Assembly (NCBI RefSeq): GCF_009711935.1
Contig: NZ_VIKX01000220.1
Span: forward strand, 1-42,033
Length of the DNA stretch: 42,033 bases
Reading direction: 5' to 3'
Source of the DNA: Dolichospermum sp. UHCC 0259
GTDB lineage: Bacteria; Cyanobacteriota; Cyanobacteriia; Cyanobacteriales; Nostocaceae
The stretch's first letter is position 1. Each line of letters starts with the position of its first letter. Below are positions 1-8,383 of this stretch, piece after piece. The position numbers and the translations under genes are program-made. The notes below the pieces were generated by a model. It was not told the origin of the DNA and did no database searches. It was given only the letters and a program-made list of their open reading frames with translations.

Positions 1-50
1 GTAAAGGATTCACAGAATTAACACACTAGAGTGCTGCCATTTCCGCAGAA

Positions 51-776
51 ATGGAGTATCGTATTAATTTTATCATTTATGCTATCAGTAGCTTAGGTAA
101 CTTAATTGGTAGTATTTTCAGTTTATTCCTATTTTACCGGACAGGTTACACTTTTACAGGCTGGTCATGGAATGCAGCTTTAGTAGTTTTAGGCTTTTTT
201 ACCCTATTACAAGGCTTTTCTGCTACTTTCCTAGCTCCTAACTTAAATCAGATTGTGCGCCATGTCCAAGAAGGGACTTTAGACTTTGTATTATTAAAAC
301 CTATTCGTAGTCAGTTTTGGTTATCTCTTCATACCATTTCCCCCTGGGGAATACCAGATTTAATCTTTGGACTATTGATCATTGCCTATGCTGGTACAAA
401 ACTTAACTTAGGAATTGACAAATACTTACTGACGATCTTTCCGTTGACTTGCGGTTTAGTTATTCTTTATAGCTTGTGGTTTATACTAGGAGCGACTAGC
501 ATTTGGTTCGTGAAAATATATAATATTACTGAAGTATTACGAGGAGTTTTAGAGGCTGGAAGATACCCAATAACGGGTTATCCTGCTGCTTATCGTTTTT
601 TCTTTACCTTCGTAGTACCAGTAGCTTTTTTAACTACAATTCCCGCCCAAGCTATGTTAGGTCAAATTCAATTTACCTGGTTATTGGGTGCAGGACTATT
701 AGCTTTGATCTTGTTTTTCATTTCTACTCAGTTTTGGCGGTTTGCTCTCCGTTTTTATACTAGTGCTTCCAGTTAA
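51..776 (+). CDS. ABC-2 type transporter permease (COG3694-like), 5' end possibly broken
   Basis: This is a hydrophobic inner-membrane protein with about six membrane segments and a central segment reading HVQEGTLDFVLLKP, a pattern I associate with the COG3694 family of ABC-2 permeases. That family works with an ATPase and a sister permease in export of an unknown substrate. The first ATG gives 241 residues, somewhat shorter than usual. It starts directly at EMEYRINF, where family members normally have roughly 20 more residues. No Shine-Dalgarno precedes position 51. In-frame codons upstream (30-50) read SAAISAE and are preceded by a TAG at 27-29, at a place where relatives may have tryptophan. 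The gene could therefore be truncated by a nonsense change. No partner ATPase is visible in the window. Confidence 0.75.
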   Translation: MEYRINFIIYAISSLGNLIGSIFSLFLFYRTGYTFTGWSWNAALVVLGFFTLLQGFSATFLAPNLNQIVRHVQEGTLDFVLLKPIRSQFWLSLHTISPWGIPDLIFGLLIIAYAGTKLNLGIDKYLLTIFPLTCGLVILYSLWFILGATSIWFVKIYNITEVLRGVLEAGRYPITGYPAAYRFFFTFVVPVAFLTTIPAQAMLGQIQFTWLLGAGLLALILFFISTQFWRFALRFYTSASS

Positions 777-797
777 TTGGACACCAGCAAGAATTAA

Positions 798-859
798 GAT
801 CCCCGACTTCTGTTGTCATCGTCTCCAGAAATTGTGACTTATCCTTAGAAGCCAGGGAT
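798..859. repeat. Copy of the GATCCCCGACTTCT inverted-repeat element
   Basis: GATCCCCGACTTCT (798-811) faces an imperfect inverted copy, AGAAGCCAGGGAT (near 847-859). The sequence that follows the left arm closely matches the copy at 4244, with TGTCAT then TCCAGAAATT in the same spacing. It lies between convergent genes and might help end transcription, but there is no T-tract. Confidence 0.6.
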
Positions 860-875
860 TTGGGAAACCTAACGA

Positions 876-1673
876 TTACAACATATCTGGATTTTCACCC
901 AATTCTCGTAATCTAGCAGCCAACCTATCTGCTTTTGCCTTAGCTGCTTCTGCTTGAGATTTAGCTATTTCTGCTTGGGATTTAGCTGCTTCTGCTTGAG
1001 ATTTAGCTGCTTCCTCTGGCAATAAAACTAAATTACCAGCAGCATCATAAAACCGCACCCAAATTGTAGTTTCCCTTTCTACCGTTCCTTCCCAAGTTCC
1101 CAACCATAAACCTAAACGTCTACTCCATAGCCAACCATGTTCATTGGGAATTAACGGCTGGTACTTTTGGTTATCATCTAAATGCCATCCTTGTAAAGAA
1201 TGAGGATTAAATGGATCATAGACAAAATAATCCGAGGTACGAAAAGTCTGTTCATAAAGGTCTTTTTTAATGCCTTTATCTATTGCTGCTGTAGAAGGTG
1301 ACATTAATTCCACAATTACATCAGGATAGCGACCATTTTCGTCCCAAACCACCCAACCTTGTCGAGTGTTAGTACCATCAACATTGAGAACAACAAAGAA
1401 ATCAGGACCACGAAAATCACGATTGCGAACCTGGGCGCTGCTGTAATAAATAAACATATTACCCCCAGTAAAATAATCATTGCGATCGCACCAAAGCTGC
1501 TGCAATGATCGGATAAGGACATTCATTCCAGTCCGGTGTCTATATGATTCCAAGGGTTCACCATCATCAAATATTAAATCTGTTGGCGGGTTATGGGTTT
1601 CACCATCGTCAAACACAAAATGTGTGGATGAGTCTTCCCTGTCAACAATGGCTAGATTCTTTTCGGTAGTCAT
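876..1673 (-). CDS. Uma2 family protein (DUF820, PD-(D/E)XK nuclease-like)
   Basis: The 265-residue protein has the Uma2/DUF820 core, including GPDFFVVLNV, a PDVIVELMSPST segment with the acidic active-site residues, and YEQTFRTSDYFVYDP. The family has a restriction-endonuclease-like fold and is hugely expanded in cyanobacteria; its cellular role is not established. The N-terminus carries two near-copies of an FDDGE peptide. The C-terminus ends in a charged heptad-like stretch with four runs of AKSQAE or AKAKAD, a probable coiled coil. A second Uma2 gene follows upstream on the same strand with about 190 bp between them, so the two were probably separate acquisitions or a duplication, not a tight operon. 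Confidence 0.85.
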   Translation of the reverse strand: MTTEKNLAIVDREDSSTHFVFDDGETHNPPTDLIFDDGEPLESYRHRTGMNVLIRSLQQLWCDRNDYFTGGNMFIYYSSAQVRNRDFRGPDFFVVLNVDGTNTRQGWVVWDENGRYPDVIVELMSPSTAAIDKGIKKDLYEQTFRTSDYFVYDPFNPHSLQGWHLDDNQKYQPLIPNEHGWLWSRRLGLWLGTWEGTVERETTIWVRFYDAAGNLVLLPEEAAKSQAEAAKSQAEIAKSQAEAAKAKADRLAARLRELGENPDML

Positions 1674-1811
1674 GAGTGATTATCGCCTTTTTCATCAAGC
1701 CTAAACTTCTATAATAATCTTCTTGGAGCTTAGTAAATTAAAATGTACAAATAAGAAATATAGCGGTATGCACTTGAGTGAGATACAATCAGCAAATCTT
1801 AAAACCTGCAG

Positions 1812-1830
1812 GGGCGGGGAAACCCCGCCC
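1812..1830. repeat. Perfect GC-rich palindrome (8-bp stem, AAA loop)
   Basis: GGGCGGGG-AAA-CCCCGCCC forms a perfect hairpin in otherwise AT-rich DNA between the two Uma2 genes. An identical 19-bp copy lies at 34527-34545. No T-run follows, so it is better read as a dispersed palindromic repeat than as a terminator. Confidence 0.75.
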
Positions 1831-1865
1831 TCAATTGTATTGAGTCCGAACGATAACCGCTATAG

Positions 1866-2504
1866 TTACAAATTCTCCTTAACCCAACTCCTAAAATTCC
1901 GCATAGCCTGACTTCTCCCAATAGTTAAACACTGCCGTACATATTCATTAACTAATTCAATAATGGGAATATTCGGAAAATTAGGACTAAATGAAGATTT
2001 TATATATTTTCCTGACTGTAACAAGAAAATCTCCAAACCTTGTTGTTGATATCGCCACAGTTCAGGAACTCCCAAAATTTCATAATTCTCAAATCGAGTC
2101 CGAGAAGTAATATCAATTTCAATGGCTAAATCTGGTGGTGGATCTATATTTAAATCAATCCGATTTTTGCCAATTACAGCAGCTTGATTTTGAATATAAA
2201 AACTGGTATCTGGTTCTACAGCTTGCCGCATTCTTTCATTTTTAAGTGTCGTCGAACCAAAAGGTTCACAATCAATTTGGAGTTTATCTAATAAAAGTTT
2301 AACTAAATCACCAAGAAGTTCTTTATCTTTTTCATGTTCAGGTAAAGGAACCATAATTTCTAACCAACCATCACTATAAGAAATACGCGCTGCACGTCTT
2401 TCTCCCATTTCCTCCAAAATCTTTTCTAACTGCTGCCAACTAATATCCTTGAGTAACATTTGTTGACCTGGATTGACAATAATTTGTTGCAGTTCTAAAA
2501 GCAT
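1866..2504 (-). CDS. Uma2 family protein (DUF820)
   Basis: A 212-residue Uma2-family protein. The segment [15 protein letters not shown] supplies the expected acidic residues, followed by [13 protein letters not shown], typical of the family. The N-terminal part ([20 protein letters not shown]) is also characteristic. The fold is that of PD-(D/E)XK nucleases; the biological role is unknown. It is divergent from pdxJ, and the roughly 125 bp between the two starts must hold both promoters. Sequence similarity to the neighbouring Uma2 protein is low by eye, so this is not a recent tandem duplicate. Confidence 0.85.
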   Translation of the reverse strand: MLLELQQIIVNPGQQMLLKDISWQQLEKILEEMGERRAARISYSDGWLEIMVPLPEHEKDKELLGDLVKLLLDKLQIDCEPFGSTTLKNERMRQAVEPDTSFYIQNQAAVIGKNRIDLNIDPPPDLAIEIDITSRTRFENYEILGVPELWRYQQQGLEIFLLQSGKYIKSSFSPNFPNIPIIELVNEYVRQCLTIGRSQAMRNFRSWVKENL

Positions 2505-2614
2505 ATCGCCTCAAAGATTATCCAAGTTTTTAAGAATTATCTTTCTTTATAATATGACCATTCACCGCACAATTGATATTTCCTGTAAAATTAACATCAA
2601 AAGAACCGTTAAAC

Positions 2615-2620
2615 AGGAGA
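2615..2620 (+). promoter_or_regulatory. Shine-Dalgarno that fixes the pdxJ start
   Basis: AGGAGA ends eight bases before a GTG at 2629. It supports the GTG over the upstream ATGs, which would add about 52 residues with no family resemblance and overlap the divergent Uma2 gene. Confidence 0.75.
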
Positions 2621-2628
2621 AACCAGGC

Positions 2629-3351
2629 GTGCCTACACTCGGTGTTAATATTGACCATATCGCTACCATTCGTCAAGCACGGCGGACAGTAGAACCAGAC
2701 CCCATAGCAGCAGCAGTATTAGCAGAATTAGCAGGTGCTGATGGCATTACCGCCCATTTACGCGAAGATAGAAGACATATTCAAGATCGAGACGTGCGGC
2801 TATTGCGGCAAACAGTGAGAACCCATTTAAACTTAGAAATGGCAGCAACCTCAGAAATGTTAGCGATCGCTCTCGATATCAAACCCGATTATGTTACCCT
2901 AGTCCCAGAAAAACGGGAAGAGGTAACAACAGAAGGTGGTTTAAATATTGTCGGACAAATTGCTAGAATAGGGGAGATAGTTGATAAATTGCAAAACGCC
3001 GGCATTCCCGTCAGTTTGTTTATTGATGCCGAACCACCACAAATTGAGGCATCTGTCAAGGTAAAAGCCAAATTTATTGAACTACATACAGGACAATATG
3101 CGGAAGCCAAAGACGAAACAACTCGCCAAAAAGAACTAGCTTTATTAGCCCAAGGCTGTGAACAAGCCATTAAAGCTGGGTTGCGCGTGAATGCCGGTCA
3201 TGGACTCACTTACTGGAACGTTTACCCCATTGCCGCCCTTCCAGGCATGGAAGAACTTAATATTGGTCATACTATCATCAGTCGGGCAGCTTTAGTCGGT
3301 ATGGAAAGAGCAGTCCGGGAAATGAAAGAGGCAATGCGGGGTAATTGGTAA
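2629..3351 (+). CDS. pdxJ: Pyridoxine 5'-phosphate synthase PdxJ
   Basis: PdxJ condenses 1-deoxy-D-xylulose 5-phosphate with 3-amino-2-oxopropyl phosphate to give pyridoxine 5'-phosphate, the last ring-forming step of the DXP-dependent vitamin B6 route in the cytosol. From the GTG start the protein is 240 residues, the usual size. Family motifs are present throughout: [16 protein letters not shown] at the N-terminus, [27 protein letters not shown] with the catalytic Glu region, ELHTGQYA, and [11 protein letters not shown]. The open frame continues upstream to 2473, but the extension is not family-like and the Shine-Dalgarno at 2615-2620 favours 2629. The gene appears to be transcribed alone. 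Confidence 0.95.
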   Translation: MPTLGVNIDHIATIRQARRTVEPDPIAAAVLAELAGADGITAHLREDRRHIQDRDVRLLRQTVRTHLNLEMAATSEMLAIALDIKPDYVTLVPEKREEVTTEGGLNIVGQIARIGEIVDKLQNAGIPVSLFIDAEPPQIEASVKVKAKFIELHTGQYAEAKDETTRQKELALLAQGCEQAIKAGLRVNAGHGLTYWNVYPIAALPGMEELNIGHTIISRAALVGMERAVREMKEAMRGNW

Positions 3352-3371
3352 TTGGTGATTATAAAAATTAC

Positions 3372-3411
3372 TCCCCAGTCCCCAGTCCCCAGTCCCCAGT
3401 CCCCAATCTCC
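3372..3411. repeat. Heptamer tandem repeat (CCCCAGT)
   Basis: Four to five copies of CCCCAGT in a row, directly after pdxJ and before the next gene. This is a short tandemly repeated repetitive sequence (STRR) of the kind common between genes in heterocystous cyanobacteria. Confidence 0.85.
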
Positions 3412-3479
3412 ATTCCTAGAGGGGTTGTAGCTGCGTAATTCCAGAAAATTAGAGTCAAATTTGGAAACTTCAAACTACT

Positions 3480-4199
3480 ATGACCTCTCAACAGTCTAAC
3501 AACCTACCCTTATGGGTACAAGATAGAGCTAAAGTAATCGCAGCCAGCACTGATGCTCAATGGCGTAATCAAAAACCCCCTGACTATAGCTGTTCTCAGC
3601 AAAACCTAGCGAAAGAGAGTATTCACCATCATCTCGAAGGTACACTAGAAGCTATAGTGGAAAATCTCGTAAGAACCTTTGAAATGGAAGTGTCATGGAA
3701 AACTAACCCCGCACAGTGGTTATCTATCGTCAATGACAAATTCCGGGTAACAAGCAATGGTAGTCCAGAATACACCGCTGCTGAGTTAGGTAAATCAGGT
3801 ACTTATAATTTATTTATGGCTGATTCCGAACATTACAAAGCTTCAGAGGAAAGTTTTGAATCTTCCCATGATATCTTTCATAGTACCTTCCCCCAAGGTT
3901 TCCCCTGGGAAGTGTTAGCGGTTTATTCTGGTCCACCGAATGTTACATTTAAATGGAGACACTGGGGACATTTTCAGGGTAAATATAAAGATTATGCACC
4001 CACAGGGAAAACAGTAGAAATTATCGGTATGAGTGTTGCTCATGTCACCGAAGATTTAAAAATTGTTTCCTTAGAACACTATTTTGATAATGCCCTATTC
4101 TTAGAAAGCCTGACAGCAGGTGGCAAACTAGAAAATAGTGAAAATAAGGGCAGTGGTTGTCCTTTTGGTTCTTGGTTTAAGGGATTGAAGAAAAGTTAA
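3480..4199 (+). CDS. SnoaL/NTF2-like protein of the plant 'pathogen-related protein' type
   Basis: A 239-residue soluble protein. The C-terminal half has a SnoaL-like alpha+beta barrel pattern (HFQGKYKDYAPTGKTVEIIG then VTEDLKIVSLEHYFDNALFL). Over most of its length it resembles the barley and legume 'pathogen-related protein' family as I recall it: WRNQKPPDYS, GTLEAIVENLVRTFEMEV, ESFESSHDIFHS, WEVLAVYSGPP and KWRHWGHFQG all have counterparts. The function is not known; SnoaL-fold proteins bind small hydrophobic ligands or isomerise polyketides. A run GSGCPFGSWFKG near the C-terminus is probably outside the fold. It stands alone between pdxJ and a repeat region. Confidence 0.75.
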   Translation: MTSQQSNNLPLWVQDRAKVIAASTDAQWRNQKPPDYSCSQQNLAKESIHHHLEGTLEAIVENLVRTFEMEVSWKTNPAQWLSIVNDKFRVTSNGSPEYTAAELGKSGTYNLFMADSEHYKASEESFESSHDIFHSTFPQGFPWEVLAVYSGPPNVTFKWRHWGHFQGKYKDYAPTGKTVEIIGMSVAHVTEDLKIVSLEHYFDNALFLESLTAGGKLENSENKGSGCPFGSWFKGLKKS

Positions 4200-4243
4200 T
4201 TACTCAGGGTACAGATTCAACACTCTAGCTTAAAATTATAGCA

Positions 4244-4513
4244 GATCCCCGACTTCTGCTTTCATGATTTCCAGAAATTAGGACTTACGCAACTGGCACA
4301 TTGGTAGGGTGCGTCAGATATCAACAATCTGTTTATTTGCAGTATTTATGCAGTCTGACGCACTCTACAACAGATTTTTAGGTGCGTCAGATATCAGTAA
4401 TCTGTTTGTTTGCGGGATTTATGCAATCTGACGCACCCTACAACAGATTTTTAGTGTGACACTTGCGTAAGTCTTATAAATGATGAATTAATACTAGAAG
4501 TCGGGGATCTTAC
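4244..4513. mobile_element. Nested repeat element: GATCCCCGACTTCT inverted repeat split by a MITE-like insertion
   Basis: GATCCCCGACTTCT at the left faces AGAAGTCGGGGATC at the right, about 240 bp apart. Between them sits the MITE-like unit 4282-4473. The left arm and the 25 bases after it match the uninterrupted copy at 798, so the MITE-like unit probably inserted into this older repeat. Confidence 0.65.
4282..4473. mobile_element. MITE-like element, terminal repeats GACTTACGCAA / TTGCGTAAGTC
   Basis: Perfect 11-bp inverted termini (4282-4292 and 4463-4473) bound a 192-bp non-coding unit. Inside are two direct 73-bp copies (4308-4380 and 4381-4453) differing at 7 positions; each holds its own inverted repeat (GTGCGTCAGA...TCTGACGCAC). 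No transposase is present, so it would need to be mobilised in trans. A shorter relative lies at 36147-36267. The target duplication is unclear; TTA occurs close to both ends. Confidence 0.75.
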
Positions 4514-4555
4514 CGCCGTACCCTAAAATTATAGATTAGTCAGCAAGCAAAGACA

Positions 4556-4885
4556 ATGAAAACATACTATTACGTTTTGGCCAGTCAACACTTTCTTATG
4601 GAAGAAGAACCGATAGAAGAAGTTCTCAAAGAACGGACTCGTAACTATCATGAACAAGAAAAAGAAATTGATTTTTGGTTGATTAAGCAACCCGCTTTTT
4701 TAGAAGCAGTAGAAATGAAAGATATTAAAAAGAAATGTCCCCAACCTGCGGCAGCGATTATTTCCACCAATGCCCAATTTATTACCTGGCTAAAACTGCG
4801 CTTAGAGTATGTGATTACTGGTGAATTTTCCGCCCCTTCTGATAGCATACCCAATCCCTTAGCATCTCTCAGTACAGTTTCTTAA
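4556..4885 (+). CDS. ycf54: Ycf54, Mg-protoporphyrin monomethyl ester cyclase accessory protein
   Basis: The 109-residue protein matches the Ycf54 family (DUF2488) closely: TYYYVLASQHFLMEEEP at the start, EEVLKERTRNYHEQEKEIDFWLIKQPAFLE in the middle, and CPQPAAAIISTNAQFITWLKLRLEYV at the end. In cyanobacteria Ycf54 binds the oxygen-dependent cyclase (AcsF/CycI), and its loss blocks formation of the chlorophyll isocyclic ring (established for the family). It is present only in oxygenic phototrophs. It stands alone here, between a MITE-like region and a heptamer-repeat region. Confidence 0.93.
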   Translation: MKTYYYVLASQHFLMEEEPIEEVLKERTRNYHEQEKEIDFWLIKQPAFLEAVEMKDIKKKCPQPAAAIISTNAQFITWLKLRLEYVITGEFSAPSDSIPNPLASLSTVS

Positions 4886-4886
4886 T

Positions 4887-4920
4887 AGGGAACAGGGAAC
4901 AGGGAATAGGGAACAGGGAA
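4887..4920. repeat. Heptamer tandem repeat (GGGAACA)
   Basis: About four copies of AGGGAAC with one variant (AGGGAAT), immediately after the ycf54 stop. Confidence 0.8.
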
Positions 4921-4929
4921 GAAAGAGTT

Positions 4930-5013
4930 TACCAATTACCAATTACCAATTACCAATTACCAATTACCAATTACCAATTACCAATCACCAATTACCAATT
5001 ACCAATTACCAAT
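4930..5013. repeat. Long heptamer tandem repeat (TTACCAA), abutting a start codon
   Basis: About twelve consecutive TTACCAA units, one altered to TCACCAA, end two bases before the ATG at 5016. The tract occupies the place where a Shine-Dalgarno would normally be. Confidence 0.9.
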
Positions 5014-5015
5014 TT

Positions 5016-5705
5016 ATGCAAATATTAAAAATCTTGCCAAGTGTGTTATTACTATCAGTATTCCCTTTAATTAGCAATATTAATCCTGTGATTGCTCAAC
5101 AAAATCTTGCTAATTGTCAACAACCAAATCAGGGGGAATATCTATTATTAGTGATAAGTCCCACAACTGAAAATCAAAAACAGTTGCGTAGTGCATTACC
5201 GACTGAATTAAAAACAGTTATTTGTAAATATAACAATCAAACAGTAACCCGGATTGGTGGTTTTAAAAAGATTGATGATGCCAATCGTTGGGCAAGGTAT
5301 ATTCAGAATATAGTTGGTTTGTCTGCCATTATTACCACTCGCGCTACACAACAAGCACCTCAACAAGCACCTCAACAAACGCCTCAACAAGCACCTCAAC
5401 AAATACCACAGACAACTGCAAAAGTAACAACTGCAAAAATCAGCTACAACCCCAAAATATTAGGGGAAGGTTATGCAATTCTGGTTGATTATTTCAACCG
5501 TCCAGAAATGGTTAGTAGTTTGCAAAAATCCGTAGGAGGTGATGTAGGTTTTGTTTCCTATGGACAACGCCCTTACCTATTGGCAGTTTATACTACCAAC
5601 CAAAAAGAAGCATACAATACATTAAAAAAACTTAGCGAAAGCGGATTTGTAGCTATTTTAGTTGATAGTCGTAAAGTAGTATTACTACGCTCAAATGTCC
5701 GTTAA
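5016..5705 (+). CDS. Secreted or periplasmic SPOR-like protein, function unknown
   Basis: The 229-residue protein begins with a signal peptide (hydrophobic core near residues 5-22, likely cleavage after PVIA). The mature part has two similar alpha/beta segments. The first ends with GGFKKIDDANRWARYIQNIVG, the second with YTTNQKEAYNTLKKLSESGF; both recall the SPOR-domain habit of a strand plus an 'A..a..A..yl...G' helix. They are joined by a low-complexity linker of QQAP/QQTP repeats (about residues 111-130), encoded by a near-perfect 12-bp DNA repeat that may vary in copy number. There is no Shine-Dalgarno and the TTACCAA tract abuts the start. It resembles an uncharacterised cyanobacterial family; I cannot assign a function. 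Confidence 0.7.
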   Translation: MQILKILPSVLLLSVFPLISNINPVIAQQNLANCQQPNQGEYLLLVISPTTENQKQLRSALPTELKTVICKYNNQTVTRIGGFKKIDDANRWARYIQNIVGLSAIITTRATQQAPQQAPQQTPQQAPQQIPQTTAKVTTAKISYNPKILGEGYAILVDYFNRPEMVSSLQKSVGGDVGFVSYGQRPYLLAVYTTNQKEAYNTLKKLSESGFVAILVDSRKVVLLRSNVR

Positions 5706-5737
5706 AAGTTATTTAACAACTGACAACTGACAACTGA

Positions 5738-6193
5738 TTAATATACAGCCCGTGCTAACCAAGAAATAGCTATACCTAAAACCGAACCAGCGATAACTTG
5801 AACTGGTGTATGTCCTAATAATTCCTTGAGACGGTCTTGAAAAAAGTCCGGTTTTTCATGGAATAATTCATCAATCATTTGATTGAGTATTTTTGCTTGC
5901 TTGCCGGCAGCTTGACGCACTCCAGCGGCATCGTACATAACGATGATAGCAAAAACTGTAGCTAGAGCAAATTCTGGGGATGCCCAACCTAAAGTTTGAC
6001 CTAAACCGTCTGCTAGGGCTGTTACTAGGGCTGAATGGGCGCTGGGCATACCTCCAGTAGTCACTAAAACACGCACGTTGAACTTGCGATGTTTAACTAG
6101 CTCAACGATAAGCTTTAATCCTTGAGCTACAAAACAAGCTACAAGAGCAACCAGCAGCACGCGGTTGTTGATAATTTCGCCTATGTCCTGCAT
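5738..6193 (-). CDS. Divergent PAP2 family membrane protein (DUF212)
   Basis: A 151-residue membrane protein matching the 'divergent PAP2' (DUF212) family: TTGGMPSAHSALVTALA carries the conserved SAHS motif of PAP2 phosphatases, and MYDAAGVRQAAGKQA and LGHTPVQVIAG are family signatures. It may dephosphorylate a lipid or isoprenoid pyrophosphate, but activity is not established for this branch. It lies about 90 bp downstream of crtE on the same strand. That arrangement suggests co-expression with isoprenoid synthesis. Confidence 0.88.
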   Translation of the reverse strand: MQDIGEIINNRVLLVALVACFVAQGLKLIVELVKHRKFNVRVLVTTGGMPSAHSALVTALADGLGQTLGWASPEFALATVFAIIVMYDAAGVRQAAGKQAKILNQMIDELFHEKPDFFQDRLKELLGHTPVQVIAGSVLGIAISWLARAVY

Positions 6194-6285
6194 GGTATTT
6201 TGGTGAAGTTAGTAAGTGTGAGTAGTGGTTGTATGGAGGAAAACGTCAGGAGAAGCCAAAATTTAGCCAAAATCCCAAATTAGGC

Positions 6286-7224
6286 TTAGTGATTACGACT
6301 GGTGATAAAGTGGGCGAGCGCTTGCAAAGGAATGGCTTTTTCACCATAGGATTCTAATTCAGCACAAGCTTCAGCAACCAGTTGTTGGGCTTTGGCGCGA
6401 GATTCGTCAATTCCCCACAGACTAGGATAGGTAACTTTCTGGGCTGTGAGGTCTTTCCCCGCGGTTTTACCCAACTGCTCTTGGGTAGCGGTGATATCTA
6501 GAATATCATCAATGATTTGGAAAGCCAGACCAATATTTTGAGAATAACGAGTTAATTTTTGCACATCTTCAGCGGATGCACCAGCAATAATTCCCCCACA
6601 AACTACGCAAGCTTCTAACAGGGCTGCTGTTTTATGATTATGAATAAAATTCAGGGTTTCTAAGGAAATATCGGGTTTACCTTCGGATTCTAAATCTACC
6701 ACTTGACCACCGACTAAGCCAGCCGCGCCTAGTGCTTTACCCAGACGAATGATGACTTGTAATACTCTATCTCTGGGTACATTTGTAGGAGTTTGGGCTG
6801 CTACGTGTTCAAAGGCTAAAGCTAATAAACCATCTCCTGCCAAAATAGCAACATCTTCACCATAGACTTTATGATTTGTGAGTTTACCGCGACGATAATC
6901 ATCGTTATCCATTGCGGGTAAATCATCATGAATCAATGACATGGTATGAATCATTTCTACGGCACAAGCTGTAGGCATGGCCATTTCTATTGTGCCACCA
7001 ATCATGTCGGCAGTAGCGAGACAGAGAATAGGACGAACTCGTTTACCTCCAGCTAAGAGTGAGTAGCGCATGGCTTCATAAATCTTTTCTGGATAGACGA
7101 CGGTAATGGAATTATCCAAAGCCTGTTCGCAAAGCTGTTGTCGTTCTTTGAGATAGGTAGCGAGGTTAAAACTAGCTGATTCTGATTTTTTGGGGGTTTC
7201 CAATCTTTTATCCGTTGCTACCAT
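6286..7224 (-). CDS. crtE: Geranylgeranyl diphosphate synthase CrtE
   Basis: A 312-residue trans-prenyltransferase that adds isopentenyl diphosphate to allylic diphosphates to make GGPP, the precursor of carotenoids and the chlorophyll phytyl tail. The first aspartate-rich motif DDLPAMD is at residues 100-106 and the second, DDILD, at 239-243; GGKRVRP near residue 59 binds substrate. Length is normal for cyanobacterial CrtE. It is flanked by folD upstream and a DUF212 gene downstream on the same strand, a folD-crtE-DUF212 order I recall from other cyanobacteria. The 254-bp gap to folD suggests that crtE has its own promoter. Confidence 0.94.
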   Translation of the reverse strand: MVATDKRLETPKKSESASFNLATYLKERQQLCEQALDNSITVVYPEKIYEAMRYSLLAGGKRVRPILCLATADMIGGTIEMAMPTACAVEMIHTMSLIHDDLPAMDNDDYRRGKLTNHKVYGEDVAILAGDGLLALAFEHVAAQTPTNVPRDRVLQVIIRLGKALGAAGLVGGQVVDLESEGKPDISLETLNFIHNHKTAALLEACVVCGGIIAGASAEDVQKLTRYSQNIGLAFQIIDDILDITATQEQLGKTAGKDLTAQKVTYPSLWGIDESRAKAQQLVAEACAELESYGEKAIPLQALAHFITSRNH

Positions 7225-7478
7225 GCTTTGTATTCCTCTTGACTTTTGAAAATATTGGGTTGTTTGTGGTTCCGGCGGAGCGCTTCGCTATCTGTGTACC
7301 AATTTTACGGGGGTTTGGGGCGGAAACACTCACAGGATTTTAGATTTTGGATTGAAGAGTTAAAATTTAAACTCTCAAATGGTTTTAACGCCTCCGAACT
7401 CATTTGTGGATTCATCTAAAATCCCAAATTGATTACCTGTTTTGGTGAGGAATCATGAATATTCATAAAAATTATTTC

Positions 7479-8354
7479 TCAGTTGCTTGTTGTTTGTAAA
7501 TAGCTAGAAACAGTATTTTGCAATAACATGGCTACTGTCATTGGACCAATACCACCGGGAACAGGGGTAATATATTCTGCCACATTAGCGATCGCTTCAA
7601 ACTGAATATCACCAACTAATCGGCTTTTGCCATTGCTATCTGTCACCCGATTTATTCCCACATCTACCACAATTGCGCCCGGTTTTACCATCTGGGCATT
7701 AATCATTCCCGGAATGCCAGTAGCAGCAATGAGAATATCAGCATCTTTGGTAATATCTTGTAAATCCTGGGTTTTAGAATGGGCAATGGTAACTGTAGCA
7801 TTAGCTTCTAGTAACATCAAAGCCATAGGTTTGCCTACTAAAATACTCCGGCCGACAACTACGGCTTTTTTGCCTTCTAAAGGAATTTTATATTCTGCTA
7901 ACAATCGCATCACACCAGCAGGAGTACAACTGCGTAAACCGGTTTCACCTCGTACCAGTCGTCCTAAGTTCACGGGGTGGAGTCCATCAGCGTCTTTATC
8001 CGGGGCAATTTTATGTAATAGACTGACGGCATCTAAATGATTGGGAAGGGGTAACTGAACCAAAATCCCGTCTACTTGATCATCTTCGTTGAGTTGGGCA
8101 ATTACTTCCTCTAATTCAGTTTGGCTGGTTTGGGCAGGAAAGTGTTTACCAAAAGAGGTAATCCCAACTTTAGCACAGGATTTCTCTTTGTTACGAACAT
8201 AAGCGGCTGATGCTGGGTTATCTCCCACCATTAATACCGCTAATCCAGGCGATCGCCCAATTTTACCTTGTAATTTGGCAATTGTCTCACTAAGTTCTTG
8301 CTGAATTTTATCGGCTAATGCTTTACCATCAAGGATTTTCGCAATTTGTTTCAT
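7479..8354 (-). CDS. folD: Bifunctional methylenetetrahydrofolate dehydrogenase/cyclohydrolase FolD
   Basis: FolD interconverts 5,10-methylene-, methenyl- and 10-formyl-tetrahydrofolate using NADP, feeding purine and formyl-Met synthesis. The 291-residue protein has the hallmark motifs: [12 protein letters not shown] with the catalytic lysine, [26 protein letters not shown] for the dinucleotide site, and the C-terminal [14 protein letters not shown]. The length is standard. A tandem-repeat-rich spacer separates its start from the divergent gene at 8587. Confidence 0.95.
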   Translation of the reverse strand: MKQIAKILDGKALADKIQQELSETIAKLQGKIGRSPGLAVLMVGDNPASAAYVRNKEKSCAKVGITSFGKHFPAQTSQTELEEVIAQLNEDDQVDGILVQLPLPNHLDAVSLLHKIAPDKDADGLHPVNLGRLVRGETGLRSCTPAGVMRLLAEYKIPLEGKKAVVVGRSILVGKPMALMLLEANATVTIAHSKTQDLQDITKDADILIAATGIPGMINAQMVKPGAIVVDVGINRVTDSNGKSRLVGDIQFEAIANVAEYITPVPGGIGPMTVAMLLQNTVSSYLQTTSN

Positions 8355-8383
8355 AAGGAATAGAGGACAGGTGAATAATATTC

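Noticed and set aside
1812-1830. Palindrome as an intrinsic terminator
   Set aside because: No T-tract follows on either strand, and an identical copy occurs in an unrelated context.
2473-2628. 52-residue N-terminal extension of PdxJ
   Set aside because: The extension overlaps the divergent Uma2 gene and is not PdxJ-like. A good Shine-Dalgarno supports the GTG at 2629.
4308-4453. Two 73-bp repeats as a minimal CRISPR or a tandem ncRNA
   Set aside because: There is no spacer between the units and the whole lies within inverted termini, so a MITE-like element explains it better.
4930-5013. CRISPR array suggested by regular repeats
   Set aside because: The units are heptamers in direct contact without spacers. 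This is an STRR, as are the other tandem tracts in the window.
5208-5488. Frames overlapping the SPOR-like gene with Cys/Leu- or Ser/Thr-rich repeats
   Set aside because: They are shadows of the QQAP linker repeat in other frames.
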